Part shown: one piece after another, positions 27,045 to 39,699 of the stretch
Layout of the letters: every line of letters starts with the position of its first letter
How positions within the stretch are numbered: position 1 is the stretch's first letter
Source of the DNA: Microbacteriaceae bacterium
Lineage (GTDB): Bacteria; Actinomycetota; Actinomycetes; Actinomycetales; Microbacteriaceae
Assembly (NCBI GenBank): GCA_014378715.1
Contig: JACMNE010000155.1
Span: 1 to 64,000 of the forward strand
Length of the DNA stretch: 64,000 bases
Direction: 5' to 3'
Notes under the pieces: generated by a model
Told to the model about the DNA's origin: nothing
The model's database searches: none
Seen by the model: the letters and a program-made list of their open reading frames with translations, nothing else
Translations under genes and position numbers: made by a program

Positions 27045-30000
27045 ATGAGCGCCACCGACCCCAGCCGCCCCCGCCCCCGCACCTGCCGCCGCTTCGCTCT
27101 CGTCGCGGCGACCGGCGCCCTCGCCCTGGGTATCACGGCGGTCGGGCTGCCGTCCGTCGCCTCCGCGGTCGACGCCACGAGCACCATCGCCCGGGTGCAG
27201 GGGTCCGGTCCCGTCAGTCCGCTCCTCGACACCACCCAGACGGTTCACGGCATCGTCACCGCCGACTACCGGGGCGCGAGCGGCTATGACGGCATCGTCG
27301 TCCAGACAGCGGCGAGCGGCGGAGACGCCGATCCGACTCCCGACTCCTCCGATGCGATCTTCGTGTTCCTCGGCGACACCACGACCGCGGCTGTGATCGG
27401 CGACCTCGTGAGCGTCACCGGCACGGTCATCGAGAACTTCGGGCAGACCCAGCTCGGAGCCACCGGCACCATGATCGAGCAGGCGCAGCCCGCGACCGTC
27501 GAGGTCCTCACCCCGGCAGCGCATGTCGCGTCCGACCTCGCGCCGAGGGCCTCCGCCCTGTCCGACACGGTCGTCGGCGACGCGCGCGAGAGCCTCGAGA
27601 GCATGCTCGTCACCCCGACGGGCACCTACCAGGTGGCGTCGAGTCACGAGCTCGACAGCTTCGGCACCCTCTGGCTCACCGCGGGCACGAACGCCGCGGT
27701 AAAGAGCACCGAGACGACCGACGCCCTCGCCCCCGGTGCCGCGACGATCGCCGCCGACAACGCCGCGACGCGCCTTCTGCTCGACGACGGCTACAACGTG
27801 CGAATCGGCAGCGCGGGCCACCCGGCCGACCAGCCATATTTCACCTCCGACGTCGTCGTCCGGAACGGCGACACGGTGAACTTCCCGGTGGCTCCCTACG
27901 TGCTCTCCTTCGGCTTCGACGAGTGGCGCCTGCAGCCGACCACTCCGATCGACGCGACCAGCCCGGCCGACATCAAGCCGACCTTCACTGTCACGAACCT
28001 CCGCCCGGCCGCGCCTCCCACCGTCGGAGGCGACTTCCAGATCGCGTCGTTCAACGTCGACAACTACTTCACGACCCTCTCCAGCGACAACCCCGACGCC
28101 CGCGGCGCGGCCACCGGCGAGGAGTTCGCCCTCCAGCGCGGCAAGGTCGTCGCGGCCATCTCCGGCCTCGGCGCCGACATCGTCGCCCTGCAGGAGATCG
28201 AGAACAACGTCAAGCTCGGCGAGGGCGTCGACGGAGCTCTCGCCGACCTTGTCTTCTCCCTGAACGCGGCGGCCGGGAGTGACGTCTGGGCCTACGTGCC
28301 CACCCCCGCCGACCTGTCGAGCGCGGATGCCGCGGACATCACCGACTTCATCACCAATGCCATCATCTACAAGAAGGCCGCAGCGACCCCCGTCGGCCCC
28401 AGCTTCACCGACCTCGATGAGGCCGTGTGGAACATCGCCCGCGAGCCGATCGCGCAGACCTTCGACGTCGCCGACCGGGTCGTCACGGTGGTCGCGAACC
28501 ACGTCAAGTCCAAGAGCCCGCCGGCCGGCGGCGGCGACGAGCCGTCCGACGGCCAGGGGTTCTTCAACTCCGACCGCATCGCCGAGGCCGACCAGCTGGT
28601 CTCCTTCCTCGACACCATCACGGCGGACCCGGCCAAGGGCCCCGATGTGGCGCTGCTCGGTGACATCAACAGCTCTGCCCAGGAGGACCCGATCCAGGCG
28701 CTCACCGCGACCGGCCTCGTCGACCTCATCCCGACCACGACCGACGACCAGTACACCTACAGCTTCGACGGCGAACTCGGCTCCCTCGACCACGCGTTCG
28801 TCACCCCGTCGCTCGCCGCGTCGATCGCCGGCGCCGGCGTGTGGAGCATCAACTCCGCCGAGTGGGCGCAGCGCGGCTACTTTGGCTCGGCGGCCGAGGC
28901 CGACACCCCGTTCCGGTCGAGCGACCACGACCCGATCACGTTCGGGGTCAGCACCGTTCCGTCCCCGGTGAACATCGACATTGTCTCGATCAACGACTTC
29001 CACGGCCGGATCGAGGAGTCGTCCCCGGCCGCGGGCGCCGCGGTGCTCGGCGGGATGGTCGACTCCTACCGGGCTGCGAATCCCAGCGGGACCCTCGTCG
29101 TCTCGGCCGGCGACTCGCTCGGCGCCTCGACCTTCACCTCCTTCGTCCAGAAGGACCAGCCCACCCTCGATGCCCTCAACTCGATCGGACTCGACGCCTC
29201 CGCCCTCGGCAACCACGAGTTCGACCAGGGGGCAGCGGATGTGACGGACCGGATCCTGCCAGCGGCCCAGTTCGCCTATCTCGCCGCCAACATCTACCGG
29301 AAGGGCACCCGGGTCCCCGCGTTCGCGGAGTACTCCCTCTCCGAAGTCGAGGGGGTCACGGTCGGATTCATCGGAGCGATCACCCAGGAGCTCCCGTCGC
29401 TCGTCAGCCCGGCCGGCATCGCCGGCCTCGACGTCGGGCCGGTCGCCCCGGCCGTCAACCGGGTCGCCGACCAGCTCAGCGACGGCGATACGGCCAACGG
29501 GGAGGCCGACATCATCGTGCTGCTCGTGCATGAGGGCGCCGCGACCCCGCGCATCTCCGACGCCACGGACGACTCCGCTTTCGGGCAGGTCGTCAGCGGG
29601 GTCGACTCCAATGTCGACGCGATCGTCTCCGGCCACACCCACCAGGTGTACAACCACAACATCCCCGCGGCCGGTAGCTCCGTCGACCGTCCCGTCATCC
29701 AGGCCGGCAAGTACGGTGAGGACTACGGGCACCTGTCGCTCGTCGTCGACCCGAGTACCGGCAGCCTGCTGAGCATCTCCTCCGAGGTGCTCCCGCTCTT
29801 CGAGGCGTTCCCGTCTGACCTGGCCGTCGCCGAGATCGTCACCCAGGCGGTCGCGACCGCCGCTGTGGCCGGCGCGGTCAAGGTCGGCGAGATCACCGCG
29901 GGCTTCAACCGGGCCGGGCAGGCCGACGGCAGCGAGAACCGTGGCGGGGAGTCGACGCTCGGCAACTTCGTCGCCGACGTGCAGCTGTGGTCGACGCAGG

Positions 30001-31376
30001 ACGCCGACGCAGAGATCGCCATGATGAACCCCGGCGGGCTCCGTGCCAACCTCGGATTCTCCGCTCAGTCGGGCGCCCCGGGCGATGGGGAGGGGGTCGT
30101 GACCTTCGCCGAGGCGGCGGGAGTTCAACCGTTCGCCAACACCCTCGTCGCGCTCGACCTGACCGCCGACCAGCTGAAATCGGTGCTCGAGGAGCAGTGG
30201 CAGCCCGCGGGGGCAAGCCGGCCCTTCCTCAAGCTCGGCATCTCGAAGTCGCTCTCTTACACCTACGATCCGGATGCTGCGGCGGGCAGCCACATCACCG
30301 CGATCTTCGTCGACGGGGAGCAGATCGATCCGGCGGCGACCCACCGCGTCACCGTCAACTCCTTCCTCGCCAGCGGCGGCGACAACTTCACCACCCTCGC
30401 CGAGGGCACCAACCGGTCTGACACCGGCAAGATCGACCTGCAGAGCATGGTGGACTACTTCACGCAGTTCCGCACCGCGGCACCGGACTACGCCCAGCGC
30501 GCGGTCGGGGTGGTCATCGACCCGGCTCCGGACGGCGGATACCCGGCCGGCGGTGAGATCGGCCTCGATCTCTCGTCGCTGCTGTTCAGCGCGGGGGAGC
30601 CGAACACCGGTACCGCGACCGTGAGCCTCAGCGACGTTGTGCTCGGCACCTCCGCCATCGATCCCGTCATCGTCGACACCACGGACGAGGTCGGCCGGTC
30701 GTCGCTCACGGTGACGATCCCCCAGGACGTGAGCGGTGCCCAGACACTCACCGTCTCGGTGCCGGAGACCGGCACCAGCGTGCCGGTGCCGATCACCGTC
30801 GCGGCGAAGGAACTCGACGTGATGATCAACCTCGATGAGCCGACGATCTCGGGAACCCCCGCGGTCGGCGAGACGCTCACCGCCCGGGAGGGTGCGTGGA
30901 ATGCGGGGCCTGTCACCGCCGACTTCCAGTGGCTGCGCGCCGGCGTCCCGATCGACGGGGCGACGAACGACACCTACGTCGTGGTCCCCGCCGATGCCGG
31001 ATCACTCATCCGCGTGGCAGTGGTGCCCCACGCCGACGGGTTCAGCGACGGCCACGCGGGAGCTGCCGGTGTGTTGATTCCGAAGATCTCCTCGCAGACC
31101 TACGGGGCCCCGAACCCGGTGATCGCCTTCGGCGACCAGACGGTGTCCTACACCGCGGTGGTGATCGGCAACGGGGTCACCCCGACCGGCACCGTCTCGG
31201 TCTATGACGGAGGTCGCCGGATCGCCACCGGGCAGCTCGCCGCCGACGCGAACGGACGGATCACGATCGACCTGCCGTACCTCGGCCGCGGGTTCCACCT
31301 CCTCACCGCGCGGTTCGGCGGTAACGACCAGCTGGGCAGGTCCCGGTCCTGGCCGAGCCTCGTGCTGGTCTTCTAG
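27045..31376 (+). CDS. Secreted multidomain ExeM/NucH-like nuclease fused to bifunctional metallophosphatase/5'-nucleotidase with C-terminal Ig-like domains
   Basis: Signal peptide; OB-fold plus EEP nuclease (FQIASFNVDNYF, IVALQEIENN, SSDHDPI); metallophosphatase (DIVSINDFHGRIEE, LGNHEFDQGA, SGHTHQVYN); 5'-nucleotidase C domain (MNPGGLRANL, FLASGGDNFTTL). Confidence 0.94.
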   Translation: MSATDPSRPRPRTCRRFALVAATGALALGITAVGLPSVASAVDATSTIARVQGSGPVSPLLDTTQTVHGIVTADYRGASGYDGIVVQTAASGGDADPTPDSSDAIFVFLGDTTTAAVIGDLVSVTGTVIENFGQTQLGATGTMIEQAQPATVEVLTPAAHVASDLAPRASALSDTVVGDARESLESMLVTPTGTYQVASSHELDSFGTLWLTAGTNAAVKSTETTDALAPGAATIAADNAATRLLLDDGYNVRIGSAGHPADQPYFTSDVVVRNGDTVNFPVAPYVLSFGFDEWRLQPTTPIDATSPADIKPTFTVTNLRPAAPPTVGGDFQIASFNVDNYFTTLSSDNPDARGAATGEEFALQRGKVVAAISGLGADIVALQEIENNVKLGEGVDGALADLVFSLNAAAGSDVWAYVPTPADLSSADAADITDFITNAIIYKKAAATPVGPSFTDLDEAVWNIAREPIAQTFDVADRVVTVVANHVKSKSPPAGGGDEPSDGQGFFNSDRIAEADQLVSFLDTITADPAKGPDVALLGDINSSAQEDPIQALTATGLVDLIPTTTDDQYTYSFDGELGSLDHAFVTPSLAASIAGAGVWSINSAEWAQRGYFGSAAEADTPFRSSDHDPITFGVSTVPSPVNIDIVSINDFHGRIEESSPAAGAAVLGGMVDSYRAANPSGTLVVSAGDSLGASTFTSFVQKDQPTLDALNSIGLDASALGNHEFDQGAADVTDRILPAAQFAYLAANIYRKGTRVPAFAEYSLSEVEGVTVGFIGAITQELPSLVSPAGIAGLDVGPVAPAVNRVADQLSDGDTANGEADIIVLLVHEGAATPRISDATDDSAFGQVVSGVDSNVDAIVSGHTHQVYNHNIPAAGSSVDRPVIQAGKYGEDYGHLSLVVDPSTGSLLSISSEVLPLFEAFPSDLAVAEIVTQAVATAAVAGAVKVGEITAGFNRAGQADGSENRGGESTLGNFVADVQLWSTQDADAEIAMMNPGGLRANLGFSAQSGAPGDGEGVVTFAEAAGVQPFANTLVALDLTADQLKSVLEEQWQPAGASRPFLKLGISKSLSYTYDPDAAAGSHITAIFVDGEQIDPAATHRVTVNSFLASGGDNFTTLAEGTNRSDTGKIDLQSMVDYFTQFRTAAPDYAQRAVGVVIDPAPDGGYPAGGEIGLDLSSLLFSAGEPNTGTATVSLSDVVLGTSAIDPVIVDTTDEVGRSSLTVTIPQDVSGAQTLTVSVPETGTSVPVPITVAAKELDVMINLDEPTISGTPAVGETLTAREGAWNAGPVTADFQWLRAGVPIDGATNDTYVVVPADAGSLIRVAVVPHADGFSDGHAGAAGVLIPKISSQTYGAPNPVIAFGDQTVSYTAVVIGNGVTPTGTVSVYDGGRRIATGQLAADANGRITIDLPYLGRGFHLLTARFGGNDQLGRSRSWPSLVLVF

Positions 31377-31410
31377 GAGGGCGGTCATCTGAAGGCGGCA
31401 CGGGCACCGG

Positions 31411-32316
31411 TCAGCGGTGCCCGTGCTCCTCGTGCGCCGCGTGCTCAGCTGGCTCCAGCTGGAACGTGGAGTGCGCGACATCGAAGTGGTCGGCGAGACA
31501 CGCCCCGAGCTCGTCGAGCAGGCGTCCGGTGCTGCCGCCGGCGAAGATCGCGGGCTCCACGACGACGTGAGCGGAGAAGACGTTGACGCCGGGGGTGATC
31601 GACCAGACGTGAACGTCGTGCACCCCCACCACACCGGCAGTCGCGGACACGTGGTTGCGGATCAACGCGACATCCGTTCCCCGGGGGGTGGACTCGGCCA
31701 GCACCCCGAGGGCCTCTCGGATCAGCGCGATGGCGCGCGGGGCGATGAGCGCGGCGACCAGCAGCGACGCGATGCCGTCGGCGACGAGCAGCCCCGTCGT
31801 GAGGATCACCACCCCCGCGAAGATCACGGCGATCGAGCCGACCAGGTCGCCGAGCACCTCGAGGTAGGCGCCGCGCATGTTGATCGAGTGCGTCTTGCCC
31901 CCGCGGAGCACCATCAGCGACGCGACGTTGGCGACCGCGCCGATCGTGGCCACGATGAGCATCGGCACCCCGAGCACCTCGCTCGGCTGAGCGAGGCGCT
32001 GCACCGCCTCGACCGTGATGTAGACGATGACCCCGAGCAGGATGAGCCCGTTGACCATGGCGGCGAGCACCTCAGAGCGCCTCGCCCCATAGGTCTGCCG
32101 GTCGTTGGCGGGTCGCACCGAGATGCGCAGCGCGACGAGGGCGATGACCAGCGCCGTGAGGTCGGAGAGCATGTGTCCGGCGTCGGCGAGCAGGGCGAGC
32201 GATCCGGAGATGAGCGCACCGACGACCTCGACGAGGAACACTGTCGCTGTGATCCCGATAGCGATGACGAGCCGACGGCCGTTTGCCTGGTCGGCATGCG
32301 AGTGGTCGTGTGCCAT
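31411..32316 (-). CDS. Cation diffusion facilitator (CDF) family metal transporter
   Basis: MAHDHSHADQ His-rich N-terminus, ALLADAGHMLSDL, 6 TM pattern, C-terminal DVHVWSITPG. Confidence 0.93.
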   Translation of the reverse strand: MAHDHSHADQANGRRLVIAIGITATVFLVEVVGALISGSLALLADAGHMLSDLTALVIALVALRISVRPANDRQTYGARRSEVLAAMVNGLILLGVIVYITVEAVQRLAQPSEVLGVPMLIVATIGAVANVASLMVLRGGKTHSINMRGAYLEVLGDLVGSIAVIFAGVVILTTGLLVADGIASLLVAALIAPRAIALIREALGVLAESTPRGTDVALIRNHVSATAGVVGVHDVHVWSITPGVNVFSAHVVVEPAIFAGGSTGRLLDELGACLADHFDVAHSTFQLEPAEHAAHEEHGHR

Positions 32317-32350
32317 GGTCCAACTCTAGGCACCGTCCGGGGCGCGCCGT

Positions 32351-32689
32351 TCAGCCGATGCTGCTGATCCGCACCGAGATGGTGCGGTCGGGGGATGGCC
32401 CCCCGAACTGCTCGGCGATGAGGTCGTGCACGGCGCGGCAGACGGCGCTCGCCGAGGCGGTGTCCGACACCCCGATGCTCACCGAGATCGCCGTCAGGTC
32501 GTCCCCCTCGATGACCGAGACGATGTTGTCTGCGGATTTCGCGACATCCGCTGTCGAGCCGAGAGCGAGCCCCCCGATCCCCGCAGCCGCCTCGAGGATG
32601 CGGGAGGGGAGGGGACTCGCGTCGTAGAGGGTGACGACGCCGGGCACCCCGCGCACGAGGTCGGCCAGGCGGCGCGAGAGGTCGTTCAT
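32351..32689 (-). CDS. Small Asp23/Gls24-operon-type conserved hypothetical protein
   Basis: 112 aa; overlaps the Asp23 gene by 4 nt (32686-32689); RLADLVRGVPGVVTLYDASPL ... TAISVSIGVSDTASASAVCRAVHDLI. Confidence 0.65.
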   Translation of the reverse strand: MNDLSRRLADLVRGVPGVVTLYDASPLPSRILEAAAGIGGLALGSTADVAKSADNIVSVIEGDDLTAISVSIGVSDTASASAVCRAVHDLIAEQFGGPSPDRTISVRISSIG

Positions 32690-33270
32690 CGGGGGGTCCT
32701 TCCTGGGGTGCCGGGGGCCTGGACGTCGTGCACGGTCACGTCGACGGCCTCGACGACGAGTTCGGTGTGCCGGCCGAGGTCGCGGTAGATGGCCTGGCGC
32801 ACCCGCTGCGCCGCGTCGGGAATGCGCTCGCCGTAGAAGACGCTCGCGTCCACGTGCACCGTGATCGGCTCGCCGGGGATCGTCACGTCGCCATCGAGGC
32901 GGCAGCGCCCGATGAGCACCCCGCCCACCGAGTCGCCTGCGGCCCGGATGAGCCCTCGCACGGCGCCCTCGGTGAGCGACAGCCGGGCGGAGGGGTCACT
33001 ATGGGTCACGGGGATGTCGCGGCCGGCCCGCGCGTCGAGGCTAATGCTGCCGATGATCGTCGCCACCCAGCCGTCATCGGCGGTGTCGCGGGCCTCGCCG
33101 GCAAGCAGCGACGCGGACACCGTTCGCACCCGTTCCAGGGCGCGCAGCGCGATCTGGCAGCCGGGCGACGCCTCGATCGCCGGGTCGGCGGGAACGCGGC
33201 CGCGGTCGAGGTAGTCGCTGAGCTCGTCCAGGGTGTGGCCGTCGAGTCCGGTCTCGTCGAGTTCGGTCAT
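32686..33270 (-). CDS. Asp23/Gls24-like protein with distinct N-terminal extension
   Basis: MTELDETGLDGHTLDELSDYLDRGRVPADPAIEASPGCQIALRALERVR then Asp23-like RLSLTEGAVRGLIRAAGDSVGGVLIGRCRLDG...; overlaps sigma factor stop by 4 nt. Confidence 0.7.
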   Translation of the reverse strand: MTELDETGLDGHTLDELSDYLDRGRVPADPAIEASPGCQIALRALERVRTVSASLLAGEARDTADDGWVATIIGSISLDARAGRDIPVTHSDPSARLSLTEGAVRGLIRAAGDSVGGVLIGRCRLDGDVTIPGEPITVHVDASVFYGERIPDAAQRVRQAIYRDLGRHTELVVEAVDVTVHDVQAPGTPGRTPR

Positions 33271-33851
33271 CGCCACGCCTCCATCTCTTGCATGAGCGAC
33301 TTCCTGGCCCGGGCGAGGAGTCCCCGCACCGTGGAGACCGGGATCTCGAGTTCCGCAGCGATCCCGTCGTAACTGTATCCCGCCACCTCCTTGAGCAGCC
33401 AGCACCGGCGCTGCCCCTCCGGCAGCCCGGCGAGCGCGGCGGAGAGCGCGTCGGTGGCGGAGTGGGCCTCGGCCACCCGGGCGGGCGACTGCGCGGCCGG
33501 GGCCTCCGGGTCGTACTCGGTGACGTCGAGGTGGTTGCGCCTGGCCCGCACGCGGTCGATGCTCTTGTTACTCACGATGCGCATCAGCCAGCCCTTCACC
33601 CCGCCGAGCTCCTCGAGGTCGGGCAGTTGCCGCCAGGCCGCGATGAACGCCTCCTGGACGACGTCGTCGGATTCGGCGTTCGATCCGAGCACCCGGGTCG
33701 CATAGGCGCGCATCAGCGGGCCGTGCCGTCGCACCAGCACCTCGAAGGCGCGCACATCGCCGTCGGTCGCTCGCCCGGCGAGGGTGCGGTCATCGGCGTC
33801 CCCGATCGGCGGGGCGGGGTCGTGCGGGGCGGGGTCGCGGTGCTCTGTCAC
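33267..33851 (-). CDS. RNA polymerase sigma factor, sigma-70/ECF family
   Basis: RAYATRVLGSNAESDDVVQEAFIAAWRQ (region 2) and LPEGQRRCWLLKEVAGYSYDGIAAELEIPVSTVRGLLARARKSL (region 4). Confidence 0.93.
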   Translation of the reverse strand: MTEHRDPAPHDPAPPIGDADDRTLAGRATDGDVRAFEVLVRRHGPLMRAYATRVLGSNAESDDVVQEAFIAAWRQLPDLEELGGVKGWLMRIVSNKSIDRVRARRNHLDVTEYDPEAPAAQSPARVAEAHSATDALSAALAGLPEGQRRCWLLKEVAGYSYDGIAAELEIPVSTVRGLLARARKSLMQEMEAWR

Positions 33852-34006
33852 TCAGCACTCCTCCGCGATCTCGATGTCCGACGACGAATACCCGGTCGGG
33901 CGTGACGAATGCCGTGCAGCACACGATTCAGCAGTGACTATCTCATAGTTGCCCGGAGATCATAAGCCGGTTTACAACCCCGTGTCCCTGATTGGAGACT
34001 CGCCTG

Positions 34007-34420
34007 ATGGCCACCTCTCGCACCCCCTCGCCCGCCGCCCCCAACCTCACCGTGCTGCCGCCGGCGAGCCCGGGCAAGACCGTCATCACCGACGGGGTGA
34101 TCGCCAAGATCACCGGCCTCGCCGTGCGCGATGTGCCGGGGGTCCACGCCCTCGGCGGGGGAGCCGCGCGCGCGATCGGCGCCATCCGCAGCGCCGTGGG
34201 CAGCGCCGACCTGTCCCAGGGGGTCTCCGTGGAGGTGGGTGAGACTCAGGTCGCCGTCGACATCACAGTCGTGGCCGATTATCCGGTGTCTGTGCAGAAG
34301 GTAGCGGATGATGTTCGGGCCGCCGCCTACGCGGTGATCCAGGAGCTCGTCGGCATGGAGGTCACCGAGGTGAACGTCACGATCAGCGACGTGCACATCC
34401 CCGGCGACGACGAGGCCTGA
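34007..34420 (+). CDS. Asp23/Gls24 family envelope stress response protein
   Basis: GKTVITDGVIAKITGLAVRDVPGVHALGGG, VDITVVADYPVSVQKVADDVR, MEVTEVNVTISDVHI. Confidence 0.88.
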   Translation: MATSRTPSPAAPNLTVLPPASPGKTVITDGVIAKITGLAVRDVPGVHALGGGAARAIGAIRSAVGSADLSQGVSVEVGETQVAVDITVVADYPVSVQKVADDVRAAAYAVIQELVGMEVTEVNVTISDVHIPGDDEA

Positions 34421-34488
34421 CGGCACACCAAGACTGCCGGCTCGGGAACCCACCCCCGCCGGAGAAGGTAAGAGAGAAGGAGCAGAGC

Positions 34489-34662
34489 ATGAGCGCATCA
34501 GACAAGGTCGAGAACGCGGCCGAGGACCTCAAGGGCAAGGCCAAGGAGGCCTTCGGCAAGGCGACCAACGACGACTCGAAGGTCGTCGAGGGACAGGCCG
34601 ACCAGGCCAGCGCCAGCGCGAAGAAGGCCGGGGAGAACGTCAAGGACATCTTCCGCGACTAG
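34489..34662 (+). CDS. CsbD family stress-response protein
   Basis: 57-aa ORF not in supplied track: MSASDKVENAAEDLKGKAKEAFGKATNDDSKVVEGQADQASASAKKAGENVKDIFRD. Confidence 0.9.
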   Translation: MSASDKVENAAEDLKGKAKEAFGKATNDDSKVVEGQADQASASAKKAGENVKDIFRD

Positions 34663-34673
34663 TCGCTCGATTC

Positions 34674-34718
34674 GGAGCCCCCGCCACCCCCCGGTGGTGG
34701 GGGCTCCCTACTTTTTTT
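34674..34718 (+). terminator. Rho-independent terminator after csbD
   Basis: ggagcccccgccacc/ggtggtgggggctcc stem followed by a tract of seven T residues. Confidence 0.9.
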
Positions 34719-34836
34719 GAGCTTGTGTCCCGCCGTATGTCGGTGTGGGGGGAATATCCGTCACTCGCCCGACGCTGATGGATAGGGTACCGACACGACA
34801 TCCGCTTCACTGATTCAGAATGGACACCGCCTCACT

Positions 34837-35775
34837 ATGGCCGGACGCATCTACTCCAACGTCACCGAGCTCGTCGGGAATACCCCCCTGGTGCGCATCA
34901 ACCGTCTCGCCGAGGGACTCGATGCGACGATTCTGGCGAAGCTGGAGTTCTACAACCCCGCGTCGAGTGTCAAGGACCGCATCGGGGTTGCGATCATCGA
35001 TGCGGCGGAGAAGTCCGGAGAGCTGAAGCCCGGCGGCACCATCGTCGAGGGCACCAGCGGCAACACCGGGATCGCGCTCGCCATGGCCGGCGCGGCCCGC
35101 GGCTACAAGGTCATCATGACCATGCCGGAGACCATGAGCCGCGAGCGCCGGGTGGTGCTGCGCGCCTTCGGTGCCGAGATCGTGCTGACCCCCGGCTCGG
35201 AGGGCATGCGCGGCGCGGTCGAGAAGGCCCAGGAGATCGTCGCGAACACCCCGAACTCCATCTGGGCGCGCCAGTTCGACAATGAGGCCAACCCGCGCGT
35301 GCACCGCGAGACCACCGCCGAGGAGGTCTGGGCCGACACCGACGGCGGCGTCGACATCTTCGTCGCCGGCATCGGCACCGGAGGAACCATCACCGGCGTC
35401 GGCAACCGCCTCAAGGAACTCAAGCCGAGTGTGCACATCGTCGGCGTCGGGCCGATCGACTCGCCGCTGCTCACCGAGGGCAAGGCCGGACCGCACAAGA
35501 TCCAGGGCATCGGTGCCAACTTCATCCCGTCGATCCTCGATCGCAACTCCTACGACGAGATCATCGACGTGACACTGGAGGACTCCCTCGTCGTCGCCCG
35601 CAAGCTCGCCACCGATGAGGGCATCCTCGCCGGAATCTCCTCCGGCTCGATCATCTGGGCCGCGATCCAGCTCGCGAAGCGTCCGGAGAACGCAGGCAAG
35701 ACCATCGTCGCGATCGTCTGCGACACCGGGGAGCGCTATCTGTCGAGCATCCTCTTCGAGCACCTCCAGGACTAG
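34837..35775 (+). CDS. cysK: Cysteine synthase A (O-acetylserine sulfhydrylase)
   Basis: [30 protein letters not shown] (PLP Lys), [12 protein letters not shown]. Confidence 0.96.
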   Translation: MAGRIYSNVTELVGNTPLVRINRLAEGLDATILAKLEFYNPASSVKDRIGVAIIDAAEKSGELKPGGTIVEGTSGNTGIALAMAGAARGYKVIMTMPETMSRERRVVLRAFGAEIVLTPGSEGMRGAVEKAQEIVANTPNSIWARQFDNEANPRVHRETTAEEVWADTDGGVDIFVAGIGTGGTITGVGNRLKELKPSVHIVGVGPIDSPLLTEGKAGPHKIQGIGANFIPSILDRNSYDEIIDVTLEDSLVVARKLATDEGILAGISSGSIIWAAIQLAKRPENAGKTIVAIVCDTGERYLSSILFEHLQD

Positions 35776-35777
35776 GC

Positions 35778-36416
<639 letters not shown>

Positions 36417-36489
36417 CGCGCTCCGTTCAGCGCGCTCTCCATTCGGCGGATGGCGCCTGCGCCCAGCCACGCGAGCCTAGGCTGGTGCG

Positions 36490-37563
36490 GTGGACTACGC
36501 CTATCACCGCCTCGCCCGTTCGGCCCCGAAGTACTCGTGGTGGAAGGCGCTCGTCACCGGACTCGTGTTCGTGGGGTACTACCTCGCGCTGTCGATCGTT
36601 CTGGTGCTGTTCTTCGTCATCGGCTCGTTCGCCCTGCCGGACGTCTTCGGGGACTTCCTCGCCAAACTCACCACGATCTCGCTCGACCTGACCGACCCCA
36701 CCATCTTCGCCTTCGCAATAGGCACAATCGCCCTGATGCTGCCGGCGCTCATCCTCGCCCGGCTCACGATGGGACCCCGCCCCCTCGGGCTCGTCTCCTC
36801 CGTCGCCGGGCGCGTGCGCTGGGGCTGGCTCGGCCGGTGCATCCCACTAGCCCTCGCCGTCTACGGGATCGTCTTCGCACTGTCCTTCCTGGTGCTCGAC
36901 CCGGCGCTGGGCGCAGCGCCGCTCTCGCCGACCGTCACCTCGACCACCCTTCTGCTCATCGTGCTGGCCCTGTTGCTGACCCCGATCCAGGCCACCGCAG
37001 AGGAGTACGTGTTCCGCGGATACCTGATGCAGTCCATCGGCGGCTGGCTGAAACATCCGCTCTGGGCCATCCTGCTGCCCGTGCCGCTCTTCGCCATCGG
37101 ACACAACTACGACATCTGGGGACTACTCGACGTGTCGATCTTCGCGATTGTCGCCGGCTGGCTGACCTGGCGCACAGGCGGTCTCGAGGCCGCGATCGTC
37201 GCCCACGTGGTGAACAACACGACACTCTTCATCCTCGGAGCCTTCGGGCTGACCGACCTCAATGCCACGGAGGGCAGCCCGGTGGGGCTGCTCGTGACGG
37301 CCGCGATCATGGCCGGGTATTCGGCACTCGTGCTGCTGCAGGCGAGGCGCACCGGGCTGGTGACCAGACGGACGGTGGTGGAGGAGCCGGGGGAACCTGT
37401 GGATCCGGTCGACGACGCAGCCCTGCCGGTCGCGGCTCCCCAGTACGGCGAGTTCCTCCATCGGCACGGGGTGTCAGGCGGCGATTTCGGTGCGGCACAG
37501 CCCGGGGCAGGCCCCGTCGAGGGGCCGACCGAGTGGATCGCGCCCGAGCCGCCGCAGCGCTGA
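36490..37563 (+). CDS. CPBP-family intramembrane metalloprotease
   Basis: TAEEYVFRGYLMQSIGG (EExxxR), FAIGHNYD, multiple TM segments. Confidence 0.88.
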   Translation: MDYAYHRLARSAPKYSWWKALVTGLVFVGYYLALSIVLVLFFVIGSFALPDVFGDFLAKLTTISLDLTDPTIFAFAIGTIALMLPALILARLTMGPRPLGLVSSVAGRVRWGWLGRCIPLALAVYGIVFALSFLVLDPALGAAPLSPTVTSTTLLLIVLALLLTPIQATAEEYVFRGYLMQSIGGWLKHPLWAILLPVPLFAIGHNYDIWGLLDVSIFAIVAGWLTWRTGGLEAAIVAHVVNNTTLFILGAFGLTDLNATEGSPVGLLVTAAIMAGYSALVLLQARRTGLVTRRTVVEEPGEPVDPVDDAALPVAAPQYGEFLHRHGVSGGDFGAAQPGAGPVEGPTEWIAPEPPQR

Positions 37564-37622
37564 CTGTGCACAGCACGGAGTTACCTGCCCCGGGCGTCGG
37601 ACTCGCCTCGTAGAGTTAAGCC

Positions 37623-39464
<1,842 letters not shown>

Positions 39465-39590
39465 GCGACTGTCGCGCAGCTTCGCGTCGAGACCCGGGCC
39501 GTCCTGCGACTGGGCGGTCGGGGTGATGTCGGGTAGAGCTCCGCCGGGTCAGCCACACCGTGCCGGGCGGCGACGCTGCGCCGGCCGGGC

Positions 39591-39626
39591 ACAGGCGGCT
39601 CGACAGGCGGCTCGACAGGCGCGAGT
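39591..39626. repeat. 12-bp tandem repeat (acaggcggctcg, ~2.7 units) in intergenic region
   Basis: acaggcggctcg acaggcggctcg acaggcgcgagt. Confidence 0.65.
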
Positions 39627-39699
39627 CGAGGGCGGTGCTCTGTGGCGGTTGGGAGACCGTCCATAGCAGGCGCATAGCAATACGCGTCATCCTCAGACA

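Noticed and set aside
26898-30344. 1148-aa minus-strand ORF
   Set aside because: Fully antisense to the well-supported nuclease/nucleotidase; its translation is low-complexity and includes SLSLSLSL from the GACAGC repeat. Typical high-GC antisense artefact.
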